DNA of 64,000 nt from the NCBI GenBank assembly GCA_964655065.1, contig CAZZLC010000010.1, forward strand, positions 106,422 through 170,421, written 5' to 3'. Under the pieces are notes generated by a model, which worked only from the letters and a program-made list of their open reading frames with translations, did not search any database and was not told the DNA's origin. Of this stretch, positions 26,301 to 32,182 are shown piece by piece (positions within the stretch are counted from its first letter, which is position 1; every line of letters begins with the position of its first letter). The position numbers and the translations under genes were made by a program. This DNA comes from DRPG01 sp964655065 (GTDB lineage: Bacteria > Myxococcota_A > UBA796 > GCA-2862545).

Positions 26301-27242
26301 CCCACTCGCCTCGTGCTCCTCGGCGCCGGAGCGTCGCTGCTCGGGTCCCCCGGGCAAGCGAACTACGCGGCTGCGAACGCGTGGCTCTCTGGCTTCGCCC
26401 ACCTCGCCCGCGCCAAGGGATGGCCAGCCGTGGTCGTGGACTGGGGTCCGTGGGCGGAGACCGGGATGGCCGCCCGACTCGGCGAAGCGCACGCTGCGCG
26501 CCAGGCGGCGCAAGGCATCCGCCCCCTCGCCCTGGACGAGGGACTCGGCGCGCTCGAGCGCCTGGGCTCCAGTTCGCCAGCGCACCTCGCGTACTTCGAC
26601 GTCGACTGGTCCACCCTGGTCTCGACCCTGTTCGACGGGCGCGTCCCATCGGTGCTCGATGCCCTGGTTCCCCGGGACGTCCCCGAGCGCCGTCCCGCTC
26701 CCGTGGCGGCGACCCCGGGTCAGACCGTGCCCATCGAGGAGCCCCTGGCGCCCGTGGCCGAAGCGCTGGACGACACGGTCGCGAGGATCGCCGCGTCGCT
26801 GCTCGGACGCGATGCGGTCGACCGGAGGCGCCCCCTCGCCGAGCAGGGGCTCGACTCGTTGCTCGCGGTGCAGCTCAAGAACGAGCTGCTCGATCTCGGC
26901 CACGACGTCCCGATCGGGCGGCTGGTGTCGGGCCCCTCGGTCGAGCGGATCGCCGAGCTCGCGAGCAGCTCCGCCCCGCCCCCCGTCGCGGCCGAGACCA
27001 CCGCCCTCGTACCCGCCCCGCGCCGGCGCCGGGGCCCCCATCCCCTGATCACACACGGACTCGCGTTCGTGGTGGGTGTGTTGTTCGTGGTGGTCGGCTA
27101 CGCGATCGGCCTCGAGGTGTTCGGGCCGAGGATCGGCCTTCCCGACGCGGTTGACGAGCGTAGCGGTGCACTTCCGTCAGATGACTTCGGGCCCCAAAGT
27201 TTCGCTTCGGGCAGCCGAAGTCGAAGGGGAACCCAACCGTGA
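14316..27242 (+). CDS. Trimodular type I polyketide synthase with C-terminal membrane helix
   Basis: A 4308-residue protein with three consecutive KS-AT-KR-ACP modules. Active-site residues: KS cysteines 168, 1551 and 2965, each in TACSSSL; AT serines 606 (GHSVG), 1976 (GHSTG) and 3418 (GHSIG); KR tyrosines 1176, 2579 and 4017; ACP phosphopantetheine serines 1326, 2732 and 4181. AT1 and AT3 carry HAFH, pointing to malonyl-CoA; AT2 has HAAH and a changed GAGPQ for GQGxQ. KR3 has Ala4004 where the catalytic Ser is expected. No DH, ER, loading or thioesterase domain is seen, and no docking helices. After ACP3 comes a basic linker (RRRRG) and a single hydrophobic helix (about residues 4247-4270), then a 40-residue polar tail. 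The expected product is a short beta-hydroxy or partly keto chain left on ACP3. Confidence 0.95.
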   Translation: MHDRRADARSIAIIGAGLRLPGQIRDLAGFWQALSEGRDLVGPAPTDRGDPALRPGAYLDDITRFDAAFFGIAPREAEEMDPAQRLLLDAAHDALEHGAQSIRRLDRSATGVYVGLGLSDYGRRHFLGSDPSRLTPWSGTGAMLSVAAGRISYALGLQGPAMTVDTACSSSLVAVHLAVQALRDGTVDLALAGGANVVLSSIPTAYFEELGALAADGRCKTFSADADGYGRGEGAAIVALKRLREAVRDGDPILGVIHGTAINQDGRSNGLTAPSGHAQQAVIRQALADAGIEPGDVGYVEAHGTGTPLGDPIEIDALRAVFGERETPLPVGSVKTNLGHLETAAGVTGLLKLLLALEHRTVPRHLHADALNPRLGLPDGSLAVPTAGAAWPDARFGGVSAFGLSGTNAHVVVGRSPEAAVREPLAAGGAVVLPLSAPDEARLLATARSWAERLADPSARLVDAAATAQHSRTGHHTRLVVVGSAKEAVREALLAEPGTDDGPMLGRAEADAEPIFLFTGQGAQWPGMGRRLYGSDPTFREALDAVCALVDPWLPEPLRPVMFDPTGTAPLDDTAFTQPALFALQIALVDWLAAHGVVPGGVIGHSVGEITAATVAGIWSREEAARIVTARGALMSALPGGGAMAAVFLPAAVVVQRIEDLEITGVDLAALNGPAETVVSGERASVLELSRALEADGVRVRELTVSHAFHSHRMDPMLTEFEGILRRSNWRETPATSVDAWSTLDGRPMDERWREPAYWRQTVRAPVCFGPALQSALDDDWRLFVELGPRPVLTGMATRSGTPDDARFVSTLHPDRDGVEAVQRALGALWVAGIDVDWGDNPGRRAAFPPTARTPVRHWRDAPATSAPASHAGFVWEPVWRVVPSTPSDTGPIAVLGDSDLASALTRAGAEVVAPELAEQLLVVADSDVETTLARVRAALDLPGRIHWLTDERRLPVTALLQGFARTLTAEHPERAGSVFDGPTDPEALLGELGGSAPAMVRFDGHGTEVVRRELGFRPAAAAWSGEPLDPEAIPAVWITGGLGAVGLTLARWLAARGTARIILTSRGVGAPDRERMAALQATGATIEVKPADITDTDAVAAIVADLPDGAVVFHLAGLVGDGPLATFDPAAAVPRLAPKVEGARIVADALRERGLRLVLFGSASTAIPNPGQGVYAAGNAFLRAFAARRRADGQPVTAIGLGPLEKLGMAAVDPAIEARWAALGVDPLPADDAFAVLLRIAAGPVPDPIVVAGDGRALAPPRIVEARPVVDGRADWVRSLGDLPADAQLRQVEDAVRRHVNAVLGADAAAPLDRTTGFVDRGLDSLMAVQLTRRLASDLGGEVPPTWAFDHPTLELLAEAVLDRVTPEIPTEVDDEALPESPEPERLGPPDDRAIAIVGAGLRLPGGIDSLEQLWEALIEGRDLVGRPPEWRRSELGAEQPAGWLEDLDQFDPLHFGISPREAETLDPQQRVLLEVAWAALEDAAIAPRGLRDGPVGTYVGIGQSDYGVRFSPERDEPWAGTGNESSFASGRIAHALGLRGPALAVNTACSSSLVAVHLAAQALRAGHVDVALAGGVHAMPGPRSTRWIEGLSALSPEGRCRPFDHRADGYVRAEGCAVVVLKRLRDAIADGDPIRGVIRGSAINHDGASAGLTVPSARAQQDVLRRALDDADLEPGAIGFVQCHGTGTKLGDPIEVGALGAVLAADRPVDAPLHLRSIKANLGHSESAAGVVGLLEAMLVVERGTVPPQLHFERPNPALGLERFPAITIPRDARPWRDEARRAGVSAFGLSGTNAHVVVERAPPIEAAATPAPPVLLAWSGRTGETVTATAARLLDHGGTLPDVARTLAEGRSGLQHRAAVVTSDASALAAPGSWIEGEAADDPGVVFLCTGAGPQRAAMGHGLYRRFPVFREALDEAASHAELDRPLLDVIFGDDPALHDLAYTQPAMFALQVATARLWASLGVVPTAVIGHSTGQFVAAHLAGMVDLGDGMRWLVRRARLMSAQPREGAMAALLAPIDAVQSWLAPGTWIAALNGPSEVVVSGPRDVVEATARSAEAAGFEVRRLAISHAAHSALVDPILADFEALTADVPLQLPRIPIVDNVTGDFETTRLLEPVHWRRHLREPVRFADGMRTLVEAGHHTFLELGNHPVLAAAGARIFPDRADLTFVGSQRRDHDDVETFLEAAGRLWTRGVPVDLGPLAPEGSRRIALPPTPLARQRYWVDAPLETEAPPLPAWGYRSELVPFRPPVPGRADGPVWIVADGTDLGERLAAQLGARATLVEDPAALPASLVEADGAATVVVLSRIAGDDPVAAVRGPLATAIATLSATVRHGNVPTLWVTRGALTDDDHLDAVLAASLVGVGHVAALELGRPPLARVDVPIGDEMAALPALALLVAGGCPEGQYAVRDGALHRQELVPFTVEHTGPSLRGTAWITGGLGALGQHTAHALLEAGAEAVVLTGRTAREVDATALREAFPGQVHVRACDVADRAAVDALLAGLAEDQIPPVRVVVHAAGVLADRALATWTPDDIEPVFHGKVRGAVNLDAALPDLDAFVLYSSAASLTGRAGQATYAAANAVLDRLAAARRARGQAAVAIQWGPWAEEGLASSVSWQDEGIAPLRPEVARRFVLPALAAEVSSFGVLDVDWASFGPEGRALPALLAGRVPASRVQTASRALRDRLDAMPAVDRREALVQALTETAARILRASPDAIGRRTGFFDLGFDSLMAVELAQQLRRDLDPEISLTVAFDHPSIERLAEALAPVEEPVEPEPPSAPSPVREREPIAIVGVACRMPGSANDPEAFWRLLVEARDPVGPVPAARWDHEALYDPRPATPGKTYAREAGFVDDDVVESFDHGFFGIPAREAASLDPQQRMLLEVSWEALERARVATDDLAGSPTGVFVGVGDSGYLQRFAAPGEPLYRDAWSGTGSLGAFVSGRIAYALGLHGPNLALNTACSSSLVAIHLAVQALDNRECTLAVAGGVHLMLHPEHFVYVSQLTALSPDGRCHTFDAEASGYGRAEGCAMFVLAPLSVAEARDLPVLAVIRGSAVGHDGASAGLTVPNGPAQEQVLRAALDRAHLAPSEVDYIETHGTGTRLGDPIEVGAIAQVYGGNRTADAPLRLGAVKSNVGHLEVAAGAASLLKVVLAMQHRTLPPNLHLETPNPALRLEERHFVVPTTAVPWEGEAPRRAGISSFGLAGTNAHIVVEEAPSRPSVREGRAPGAVVWPLSAATPSALRSLARAHLEALEAEPTAWADLATSAAITRRSLRERAAFVAVDPVSARTGLEAVIGDAPSPRRGPAAAGVPLRGSAEGDDDLVWLFTGQGSQYPGMGRGLYEQDPRFRDVVDRGIALADPHLPGSLGDAWFAEPGDPRIHDTTYTQPALFVLQVALAERWRAHGVMPRAVAGHSIGQVAAAWAAGVLSFEDGVRLCAARGRLLGGLPAGGGMLAVFAPEGKVAPLLAGHPSVGVAAVNHADEVVLSGPTSALELLAAELTARAIESRPLTVSHAFHSALVEPILDEFEAIAASVSWHPPELPLLCNRDGGFVSTEDVTSPRYWRELVRAPVRFADNLATLADHHRFLEIGPHRQLTGLARRQRDGTFVASLSRDHDDGPSLAAAHAALWTSGLAIDWAATSEGLDVQRRALPTYPFERVRCWLDAPEFPDPEPRDVPDRPGPETSDRWYVPTFVESPLTSDPAALRTWIAAGSWVVHGDGPAAEALRSALNDRGAVIVENLDAADAVVWVAGASDLEAIALLPLVQDLAGRAEPPPLFVLTTGAVAAGRAVTTPGASALYGLLRTIALEAPHVRTVAVDRAPDALIPEAWLAAWADAREPEHAFTGQRRFVRRLRPAPSPRPAPTPPASALITGGLRGIGLALAQRWAGAGTRRLVLVGRSTPSDEARAAIGAMTALGCAVDVVRADLAQPESVDAIRSVLGPRGVDTVVHAAGALADRALAAHDAESFAVAFGPKVAGTRHIFAAIDDPGPTRLVLLGAGASLLGSPGQANYAAANAWLSGFAHLARAKGWPAVVVDWGPWAETGMAARLGEAHAARQAAQGIRPLALDEGLGALERLGSSSPAHLAYFDVDWSTLVSTLFDGRVPSVLDALVPRDVPERRPAPVAATPGQTVPIEEPLAPVAEALDDTVARIAASLLGRDAVDRRRPLAEQGLDSLLAVQLKNELLDLGHDVPIGRLVSGPSVERIAELASSSAPPPVAAETTALVPAPRRRRGPHPLITHGLAFVVGVLFVVVGYAIGLEVFGPRIGLPDAVDERSGALPSDDFGPQSFASGSRSRRGTQP

Positions 27243-27298
27243 CCCCGTGAAGCCCAGGCGGGCCGATTGCGGGAGCGGTCCTCTGGTCAGGGGAAGGC

Positions 27299-27724
27299 AT
27301 GGACAACGCTTCGATCATCACGCACTTCACATCGTTCCTGGCCCGCGAGGGCTACCCCATCGTCGAGACGACCTCGAACTTCGTGACCTTCGAGGCTCGC
27401 GATCGAAAGTTCGTCATCGCGCTGTCGGAGGATGACCCGAACTACTTCAGGTTGATCCTCCCCAACTTCGTCACGATCGGTGGCAGCCTCCAGCGCGACC
27501 GCGTCGACGCGATCGCCAGCCAGGTCACCGCGGAGATCAAGGTGATCAAGGTCTTCGCCGTCGAGGACAAGGTCTGGGCTACCGTCGAAATGCTCATCGA
27601 GAATCCCGAACAGACGGCGCCGGTGTTCTCGCGGATGCTCGATCTCCTCGTGGCCGGTTCCGAGCTGTTCACGTCTCGGTTCGGGACCGAGGAGGACCAG
27701 GCCACGGAGCCCGCCTCCGTCTGA
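27299..27724 (+). CDS. YbjN-like small cytosolic protein
   Basis: A 141-residue acidic protein with no signal peptide or membrane helix. The alternating strand-helix pattern (EGYPIVETTSNFVTFEARDRKFVIAL, then helices and IKVIKVFAVEDKVWATVEML) resembles the YbjN/type III secretion chaperone-like fold. No catalytic motif is visible. The ATG at 27299 has AGGGGAAGG just upstream. It follows the polyketide synthase by 56 bp on the same strand, but a functional link is not shown. Family assignment is by overall pattern only. Confidence 0.5.
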   Translation: MDNASIITHFTSFLAREGYPIVETTSNFVTFEARDRKFVIALSEDDPNYFRLILPNFVTIGGSLQRDRVDAIASQVTAEIKVIKVFAVEDKVWATVEMLIENPEQTAPVFSRMLDLLVAGSELFTSRFGTEEDQATEPASV

Positions 27725-27776
27725 GACGCATGACACGCCCAGATCGGCAGCATACGGGGAAGATCTGGAGGTATGC

Positions 27777-28196
27777 GTGCCCACCGTCCGAGACCTGATG
27801 ACAGAGGACGTGACCACCGTGCACCGCGACGCGACCCTCGACCAGGTGCACGATCTCATGTTGTCGCTCGGGGTCCGGCACGTCCCAGTGGTCGACGACG
27901 ACGACGAGCTGGCCGGACTGATCTCCAACCGGGACATCGTCGGCCTGCTGGGCAAGCTCCGTAGCGAGGCCTTCGAGGAGCAGATCGAGGCCCTCGCGAC
28001 CACGACGGCCGCCGAGGCGATGACGCGCGGCCTCGCCACCATCGAGCCCGACGCGGCGATCGAAGCCGCAGCTCAGCTCATGCTCGAGAACAAGATCGGA
28101 TCGCTGCCGGTCTGCGAAGGTCGGCACCTGGTGGGCATCCTCACCGAAGCCGACTTCGTTCGCTTCGTGGCCGGGGCCGCCGAAGCCGAGGGGTAG
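27777..28196 (+). CDS. Tandem CBS-domain protein
   Basis: A 139-residue stand-alone pair of CBS domains. CBS1 contains VRDLMTEDVTTV and LGVRHVPVVDDDDELAGLISNRDI; CBS2 contains AAEAMTRGLATI and NKIGSLPVCEGRHLVGILTEAD. Such pairs bind adenosine nucleotides and act as energy or ligand sensors, usually on a partner protein. The start is a GTG with GGAGG six bases upstream. The stop lies one base before the stop of the convergent SH3 lipoprotein gene. Partner and ligand cannot be read from the sequence. Confidence 0.88.
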   Translation: MPTVRDLMTEDVTTVHRDATLDQVHDLMLSLGVRHVPVVDDDDELAGLISNRDIVGLLGKLRSEAFEEQIEALATTTAAEAMTRGLATIEPDAAIEAAAQLMLENKIGSLPVCEGRHLVGILTEADFVRFVAGAAEAEG

Positions 28197-28197
28197 G

Positions 28198-28926
28198 TCA
28201 GTCGACGGAGACGAGCTCGTCGTCGACGATCCGGACCCGGGCCGTGCCGCAGCGCCCACTCGCGGCGTCGCACTGCTCCACCACCAGCTGCTTGTCGTTG
28301 CCGACAGGCTCCGCCGACGCCGTGAGCACGCCGCCGACGAACTCGTCGGTGGGCTTGACGTCGAGCGACCACTCCTTGCCCGACTCGCCGCGGTAGGGGT
28401 CGCGGACGCGCACGCGAGGTGCGAACTCGGGGCTGAACGTGACCACGGCCGGCGCCTCGCCGCCCTGCGCGCCCTGCAGCATCACCCGGACCGGCGACAG
28501 CACCGCCCCGAACACCCAGCCCTCGACCTGGACCGGCGTGCGGACGCGGTACCACTTGTTCCGACGCTGGGTGAGCACCTCGGTCCGTCCGCCATCGAGG
28601 ATCGAGACCTTCATGCCGAGCGGCAGCGTGCGGAGCACGACCGAGGAGGTGTCGGGTTCGCTCCGCAGGTTCACGTCGTGCACTCCGATGAACAGCTCGT
28701 CTCCGCGCTTCCACTCGGCGAACTTGGCGTCTTCGACGTCGTGCTCGCCGGGAACGTAGAAGTAGAGCATGTCGTCGTCGGGGACCGGGCCGGGCTCCGG
28801 CAGCGTGGGCGTCTCGGCGGGCAGGAGCCCCGCACACCCCAACGTCAGGACGAATGCCCCCGTGACCCCCACGACGGCGAACAGGCGGCGAAGATTGGCC
28901 GGAACTCGTAGATCGGGACGCAGCAT
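28198..28926 (-). CDS. Lipoprotein with bacterial SH3 domain
   Basis: A 242-residue protein starting with a basic signal region (RVPANLRRL), a hydrophobic helix and the lipobox LGC (LTLGCAG). A Pro-rich spacer follows, then a bacterial SH3 domain (about residues 78-145) with the typical VNLRSEPDTSS start and KWYRVRTPVQVEGWVFG end, and a C-terminal beta-rich domain of about 90 residues that I do not recognise. Such lipoproteins usually bind cell-wall peptides. I chose the ATG at 28926 because the signal peptide then has a normal length; the Shine-Dalgarno is weak. Confidence 0.75.
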   Translation of the reverse strand: MLRPDLRVPANLRRLFAVVGVTGAFVLTLGCAGLLPAETPTLPEPGPVPDDDMLYFYVPGEHDVEDAKFAEWKRGDELFIGVHDVNLRSEPDTSSVVLRTLPLGMKVSILDGGRTEVLTQRRNKWYRVRTPVQVEGWVFGAVLSPVRVMLQGAQGGEAPAVVTFSPEFAPRVRVRDPYRGESGKEWSLDVKPTDEFVGGVLTASAEPVGNDKQLVVEQCDAASGRCGTARVRIVDDELVSVD

Positions 28927-29065
28927 GTCGGGGACGTATCGCTTGCCTCTCCGGGGGACCAGCCACTCCCTGACCGCATCCCGATCCCGAGGCTGGCCTC
29001 GTCGCGACTCGGCGCATAGGCTCGGGGGTGGATCTGCGGGGCATCGGCCCCCGGGGGGACGAGGC

Positions 29066-29782
29066 ATGGGCTCGGTTCGATTCTGGCGGCGATTCAAGAT
29101 TGCTCCCGGCGTGACCTTGAACATCAGCAAGACGGGTTTCTCGGTCTCCATTGGCCCCAGGGGAGCCCGGTACACCATCGGCACCTCGGGCAGCCGCATG
29201 ACGGTCGGGCTTCCCGGCACCGGGCTCCACTACACCCACAAGTTCGGGAGCGGAGCGGCCGCCAAGGCCGCCGACGAAGCGCCCGAGGCGGCCCCGGAGC
29301 TCGCCCCCGAGACGGCCCCGGCCGTCGAGGTCCCCTGGGTCGAGCTGTCGGAGGTCGAGCGCGAACAGTTCGTGGCCGCGTGTGACGCCGTCGCGGAGGG
29401 CGACGAGGCAGGGGCTCTCGAGCAGCTCCAGGGGCTCACCCACCTCGCGGATGCCGCCTTCCTGGCCGGCCTGCTCCGGCTGCGCAGCGAGGACGCCGTC
29501 ACCACTGCGGCGTCGCTGCTCCGGAGCGCCTGGCTCGACCGGGCATCCGTGGGCCAGGTGTTCGCCCTGTGCGAACGCGACCTCGCGATGGACTTGCCGA
29601 TCACCGACGAGGTGAGCGTGAAGCTCCGGCCCGACCCGCTGGGCGCCGCGCTCGCCTACGTCGAGGCCCTGCAGCGGCTCGATCGCATCGACGAGGGGGT
29701 CGCGGTGCTCGACGAGATCGACGGGCAGTTCCCCAACCATCCCCTGGTCGCGATGTCGCTCGAGGACCTCCGGGCGGCGTAG
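29066..29782 (+). CDS. DUF4236 N-terminal domain protein
   Basis: A 238-residue protein. The first 55 residues are a clear DUF4236 domain (RFWRRFKIAPGVTLNISKTG, RGARYTIGTSGSRMTVGLPGTGLHYT), a small Gly- and Thr-rich beta unit of unknown function. An Ala/Glu/Pro linker (about 62-90) and a mostly helical C-terminal region of about 145 residues follow; the latter looks TPR-like (LLRSAWLDRASVGQVFALCERDLA, ALQRLDRIDEGVAVLDEIDGQFPNHPL). No signal peptide. The ATG follows GACGAGG. It is divergent from the SH3 lipoprotein gene, with 139 bp between the starts. Confidence 0.75.
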   Translation: MGSVRFWRRFKIAPGVTLNISKTGFSVSIGPRGARYTIGTSGSRMTVGLPGTGLHYTHKFGSGAAAKAADEAPEAAPELAPETAPAVEVPWVELSEVEREQFVAACDAVAEGDEAGALEQLQGLTHLADAAFLAGLLRLRSEDAVTTAASLLRSAWLDRASVGQVFALCERDLAMDLPITDEVSVKLRPDPLGAALAYVEALQRLDRIDEGVAVLDEIDGQFPNHPLVAMSLEDLRAA

Positions 29783-29830
29783 CCACCAGTCGGCGTCCGG
29801 GAGGCATACCCTCTCCGACCTGGAGGCGGG

Positions 29831-30214
29831 ATGACGACCCCGAAGAACTGCGTCGTGTGTGGGCGAACCATCGAGTGGCGCGCCAAGTGGGCGCGGGACT
29901 GGGAACAGGTTCGCTATTGCTCCAAGGCGTGCCGCAAGGCGGGCCTCGACCCCCTCGACGAGGAACTCGAGGCCGGCATCGTGGAGCTCCTCGAGGCACG
30001 AGCGGGCGGCGCGACCATCTGCCCCAGCGAGGTCGCGCGCGAGGTCGCACGACGAGCCGGCCACGACGACTGGCGAGGCTGGATGGAGCGAACCCGTCGA
30101 GCCGCCCGTCGCCTCGTGGCCCGCGGCGATCTGGAGATCACCCAGAAGGGACGGGTGGTCGACCCGTCGACGGCTCGCGGGCCCATCCGACTCCGACTCC
30201 GCCGCTCGGGATAG
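29831..30214 (+). CDS. DUF2256-DUF3253 fusion protein
   Basis: A 127-residue protein joining two small domains usually annotated separately. Residues 5-37 are a DUF2256 zinc-ribbon-like unit with CxxC (CVVCG) and CSKAC, likely binding zinc. Residues 44-125 are DUF3253, a winged-helix-like domain with the CPSEVAREV and WRGWMERTRRAARRLVARGDLEITQKGRVVD segments. The second part looks DNA-binding, but no target is known. The start has GGAGG five bases upstream. Confidence 0.82.
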   Translation: MTTPKNCVVCGRTIEWRAKWARDWEQVRYCSKACRKAGLDPLDEELEAGIVELLEARAGGATICPSEVAREVARRAGHDDWRGWMERTRRAARRLVARGDLEITQKGRVVDPSTARGPIRLRLRRSG

Positions 30215-30239
30215 GGTCTCGATCCGAGGAGTTGAGGTC

Positions 30240-30695
30240 ATGGCGATCGACAAGGCTGCACTGAAGCGAAAGATGCTGGCGCTCGAAGAAGAGGTCATCC
30301 TGGCCGCCGAGCGGAGCTACCAGGAATGGCTGGGCGAGGTCCGGATCGACCGCGACATGACCATCGAGGAGGACGATCTCGCGCAGTCCGCGACGAACAC
30401 GAACATCGCAGAGCAGTACGAGCAGCAAGCTCACGACCACCGCGAGCACCGGACGATGATCGAGGCGACGTCCTTCGAGCCTCGCACCGCCGTGGAACCC
30501 GGCGCCATCGTGAAGATCACCCAGTCGGCCCGCTGCCTCGTCGTGGCCGCGCCCACGGCGGCCTTCGAGTGCGAGGGCGTGGAGTACCTGGGGGTCTCCC
30601 CGCACGCGCCCATCGTGAAGGCCATGGAGGGGCTCGAGGTCGGAGACAGCTTCGACTTTCAGGGCCGCGAGATGGAAATCGAGCGGATCGCCTGA
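30240..30695 (+). CDS. GreA/GreB-family transcription factor
   Basis: A 151-residue protein with a helical N-terminal half (about residues 1-75, rich in Glu, containing IEEDDLAQS at the possible hairpin tip) and a C-terminal FKBP-like GreA/GreB domain ending YLGVSPHAPIVKAMEGLEVGDSFDFQGREMEIERI. Classical GreA inserts its coiled coil into the RNA polymerase secondary channel and stimulates cleavage of backtracked RNA. The shorter spacing here is closer to GreA-like paralogues, so antipausing activity is uncertain. Start at ATG 30240 after GAGTTGAGGTC. A GC hairpin follows the stop. Confidence 0.72.
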   Translation: MAIDKAALKRKMLALEEEVILAAERSYQEWLGEVRIDRDMTIEEDDLAQSATNTNIAEQYEQQAHDHREHRTMIEATSFEPRTAVEPGAIVKITQSARCLVVAAPTAAFECEGVEYLGVSPHAPIVKAMEGLEVGDSFDFQGREMEIERIA

Positions 30696-30711
30696 ACGCG
30701 CAGACGAGTGA

Positions 30712-30729
30712 ACCCCCCGTTCGGGGGGT
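30712..30729 (+). terminator. GC hairpin after the GreA-like gene
   Basis: ACCCCCC-GTTC-GGGGGGT is a perfect 7-bp stem with a tetraloop, 17 bp after the stop codon. No T run follows, so it may be only a processing or partial termination structure. Confidence 0.45.
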
Positions 30730-30783
30730 GGTCGACCTCCAGCGTCTCGCCGCGAGATACGGAGAGGCGAGAGGCCAACCGAA

Positions 30784-31215
30784 ATGTCTTACGTCGTTCG
30801 AAGCTCGAGCCGCGACGAAGTGGTCGTCTACCGCGCACGCTTCCCGTTCGTCTACCACCTCGTGAGCTGGCTCTGGCTGTTGCTGCTCGGTGTGTTCGTG
30901 ATCGGCATCATCGTGTTCTTTCAGCGCGAGATCGTGGCCTGGACGACCGAGATGGCGGTGACCTCGAAGCGGCTCGTCCTCAAGCGGGGGCTGTTCGACA
31001 TTCGGACCGAGGAGCTCCCCCTCGACTCCGTCGAGGAGGTCAACGTTCGCCGCAGCTTCTGGGGCCAGCTCTTCAGCTTCGGGCGCATCTCGGTCTCGGG
31101 GACCGGCGCCGGGGGTATCGAGTTCCCCGACTCGCAAGCCCCGCTGCGCTTCCGGGCCGCCATCCAGGACGCTCGCGGCCACGTTCCGCGCGTGCTCAGC
31201 CCTCGAGCCGTCTGA
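30784..31215 (+). CDS. Membrane protein with bacterial PH-like domain
   Basis: A 143-residue protein with a charged N-terminus, one strong hydrophobic segment (about residues 22-43, SWLWLLLLGVFVIGIIVFF) and a PH-like (bPH_2/DUF304) domain: MAVTSKRLVLKRGLFDIRTEELPLDSVEEVNV, FGRISVSGTGAGG. These membrane-tethered PH domains have no known enzymatic role. The 3' end overlaps the convergent dehydrogenase gene by 20 bp. Confidence 0.75.
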   Translation: MSYVVRSSSRDEVVVYRARFPFVYHLVSWLWLLLLGVFVIGIIVFFQREIVAWTTEMAVTSKRLVLKRGLFDIRTEELPLDSVEEVNVRRSFWGQLFSFGRISVSGTGAGGIEFPDSQAPLRFRAAIQDARGHVPRVLSPRAV

Positions 31216-32167
31216 GCGCTCGCCGCCCCACCTCGGACTCTTGCCAGTGCTCGAGGTGCCCGTGGGCCAAGGCTTCGCGGGTCGCCCCCAACACATCGGC
31301 CGCGCCGTCGAGCACCTCTTCGGGCGTCAGGACCCTCCCGGCGCGAGACCGCGAGGGAGGACCGCCATTGCGCTCGATCGATAGCTGGACGAAGGCATCG
31401 TCGCCGATGGCGCGCCGCAGGTCGAGGATGTGTGCCGCGTCCCGACCGACCGCGACCCGACCGAACGGCGCGGGGTCGTCCAACGAGGCCACGACCGCCG
31501 CAGCCACCTCGTCCGGGTCGCCTCCCGGGGTGGTGAGCACGGCTTCCCGCCGGGCGTCCCAGATGGGTCGCAGGTCGGTGTAGGGACTGTCTCCCGGTGG
31601 GGGTCCAGACGCACCGGCCGCGGTGGCCTGCAGCTGGGTCGCGTAGTTGCCGGGCTCCACCACGCGAACCCGCAGTCCGAAGGGTGCCGTCTCCTGGACG
31701 AGCGCCTCGGACATCGCCTCGAGCGCGTGCTTGGTGGCCGCGTAGAAGCCCGACTCGGGGAACACCGACTTGCCGGCGAGCGAGGAGATCTGCACGACTG
31801 CGCCGTGGCGCTCGCGAAGCACGGGAAGGAGGGCCTGGGTCACCCGCGCCGGACCGAGGACGTTGACCTCGAACAGGCTGCGCACCGCCTCCAGATCCGA
31901 CTCCTCCTGGGTGCCGAAGACCGCGATGCCGGCATTGTTGACGAGAAGGTCCACGCTTCCGGCCGCGAGAGCCGCGGCACGGACCTGGGCGTCGCTTCGC
32001 ACGTCCATGGGGAGGACGCGAAGCCGCGGCCGCGGCGCACCGAGCTCGGCGGGCCAGCGCTCCGTCGTCAGGTCGGTCGCCACGACGTTCCAGCCTTGGT
32101 CGAGCAGGCGGCGCGAGATGGCGAACCCGATGCCGCTGCCCGCGCCGGTCACGAACGCGGTGGTCAT
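31196..32167 (-). CDS. Short-chain dehydrogenase/reductase
   Basis: A 323-residue classical SDR. The cofactor loop TGAGSGIG is near the N-terminus and Asp in ATDLT follows strand 2, suggesting NAD preference. Then come LVNNAG, the catalytic Ser in QISSLAGK and YAATK (Tyr and Lys of YxxxK). The C-terminus is longer than the 250-residue norm and helical. The substrate cannot be inferred. It starts 15 bp after the response-regulator gene upstream and is probably the last gene of the signalling operon, though its role there is unclear. Confidence 0.88.
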   Translation of the reverse strand: MTTAFVTGAGSGIGFAISRRLLDQGWNVVATDLTTERWPAELGAPRPRLRVLPMDVRSDAQVRAAALAAGSVDLLVNNAGIAVFGTQEESDLEAVRSLFEVNVLGPARVTQALLPVLRERHGAVVQISSLAGKSVFPESGFYAATKHALEAMSEALVQETAPFGLRVRVVEPGNYATQLQATAAGASGPPPGDSPYTDLRPIWDARREAVLTTPGGDPDEVAAAVVASLDDPAPFGRVAVGRDAAHILDLRRAIGDDAFVQLSIERNGGPPSRSRAGRVLTPEEVLDGAADVLGATREALAHGHLEHWQESEVGRRALRRLEG

Positions 32168-32182
32168 CTCCGGCGGGTAACC

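Noticed and set aside
18528..27056. A 2842-codon open frame on the minus strand opposite the polyketide synthase.
   Set aside because: It is created by the high GC of third codon positions. Its translation is rich in Arg, Gly, His and Glu without any domain, while the plus strand has complete KS, AT, KR and ACP motifs.
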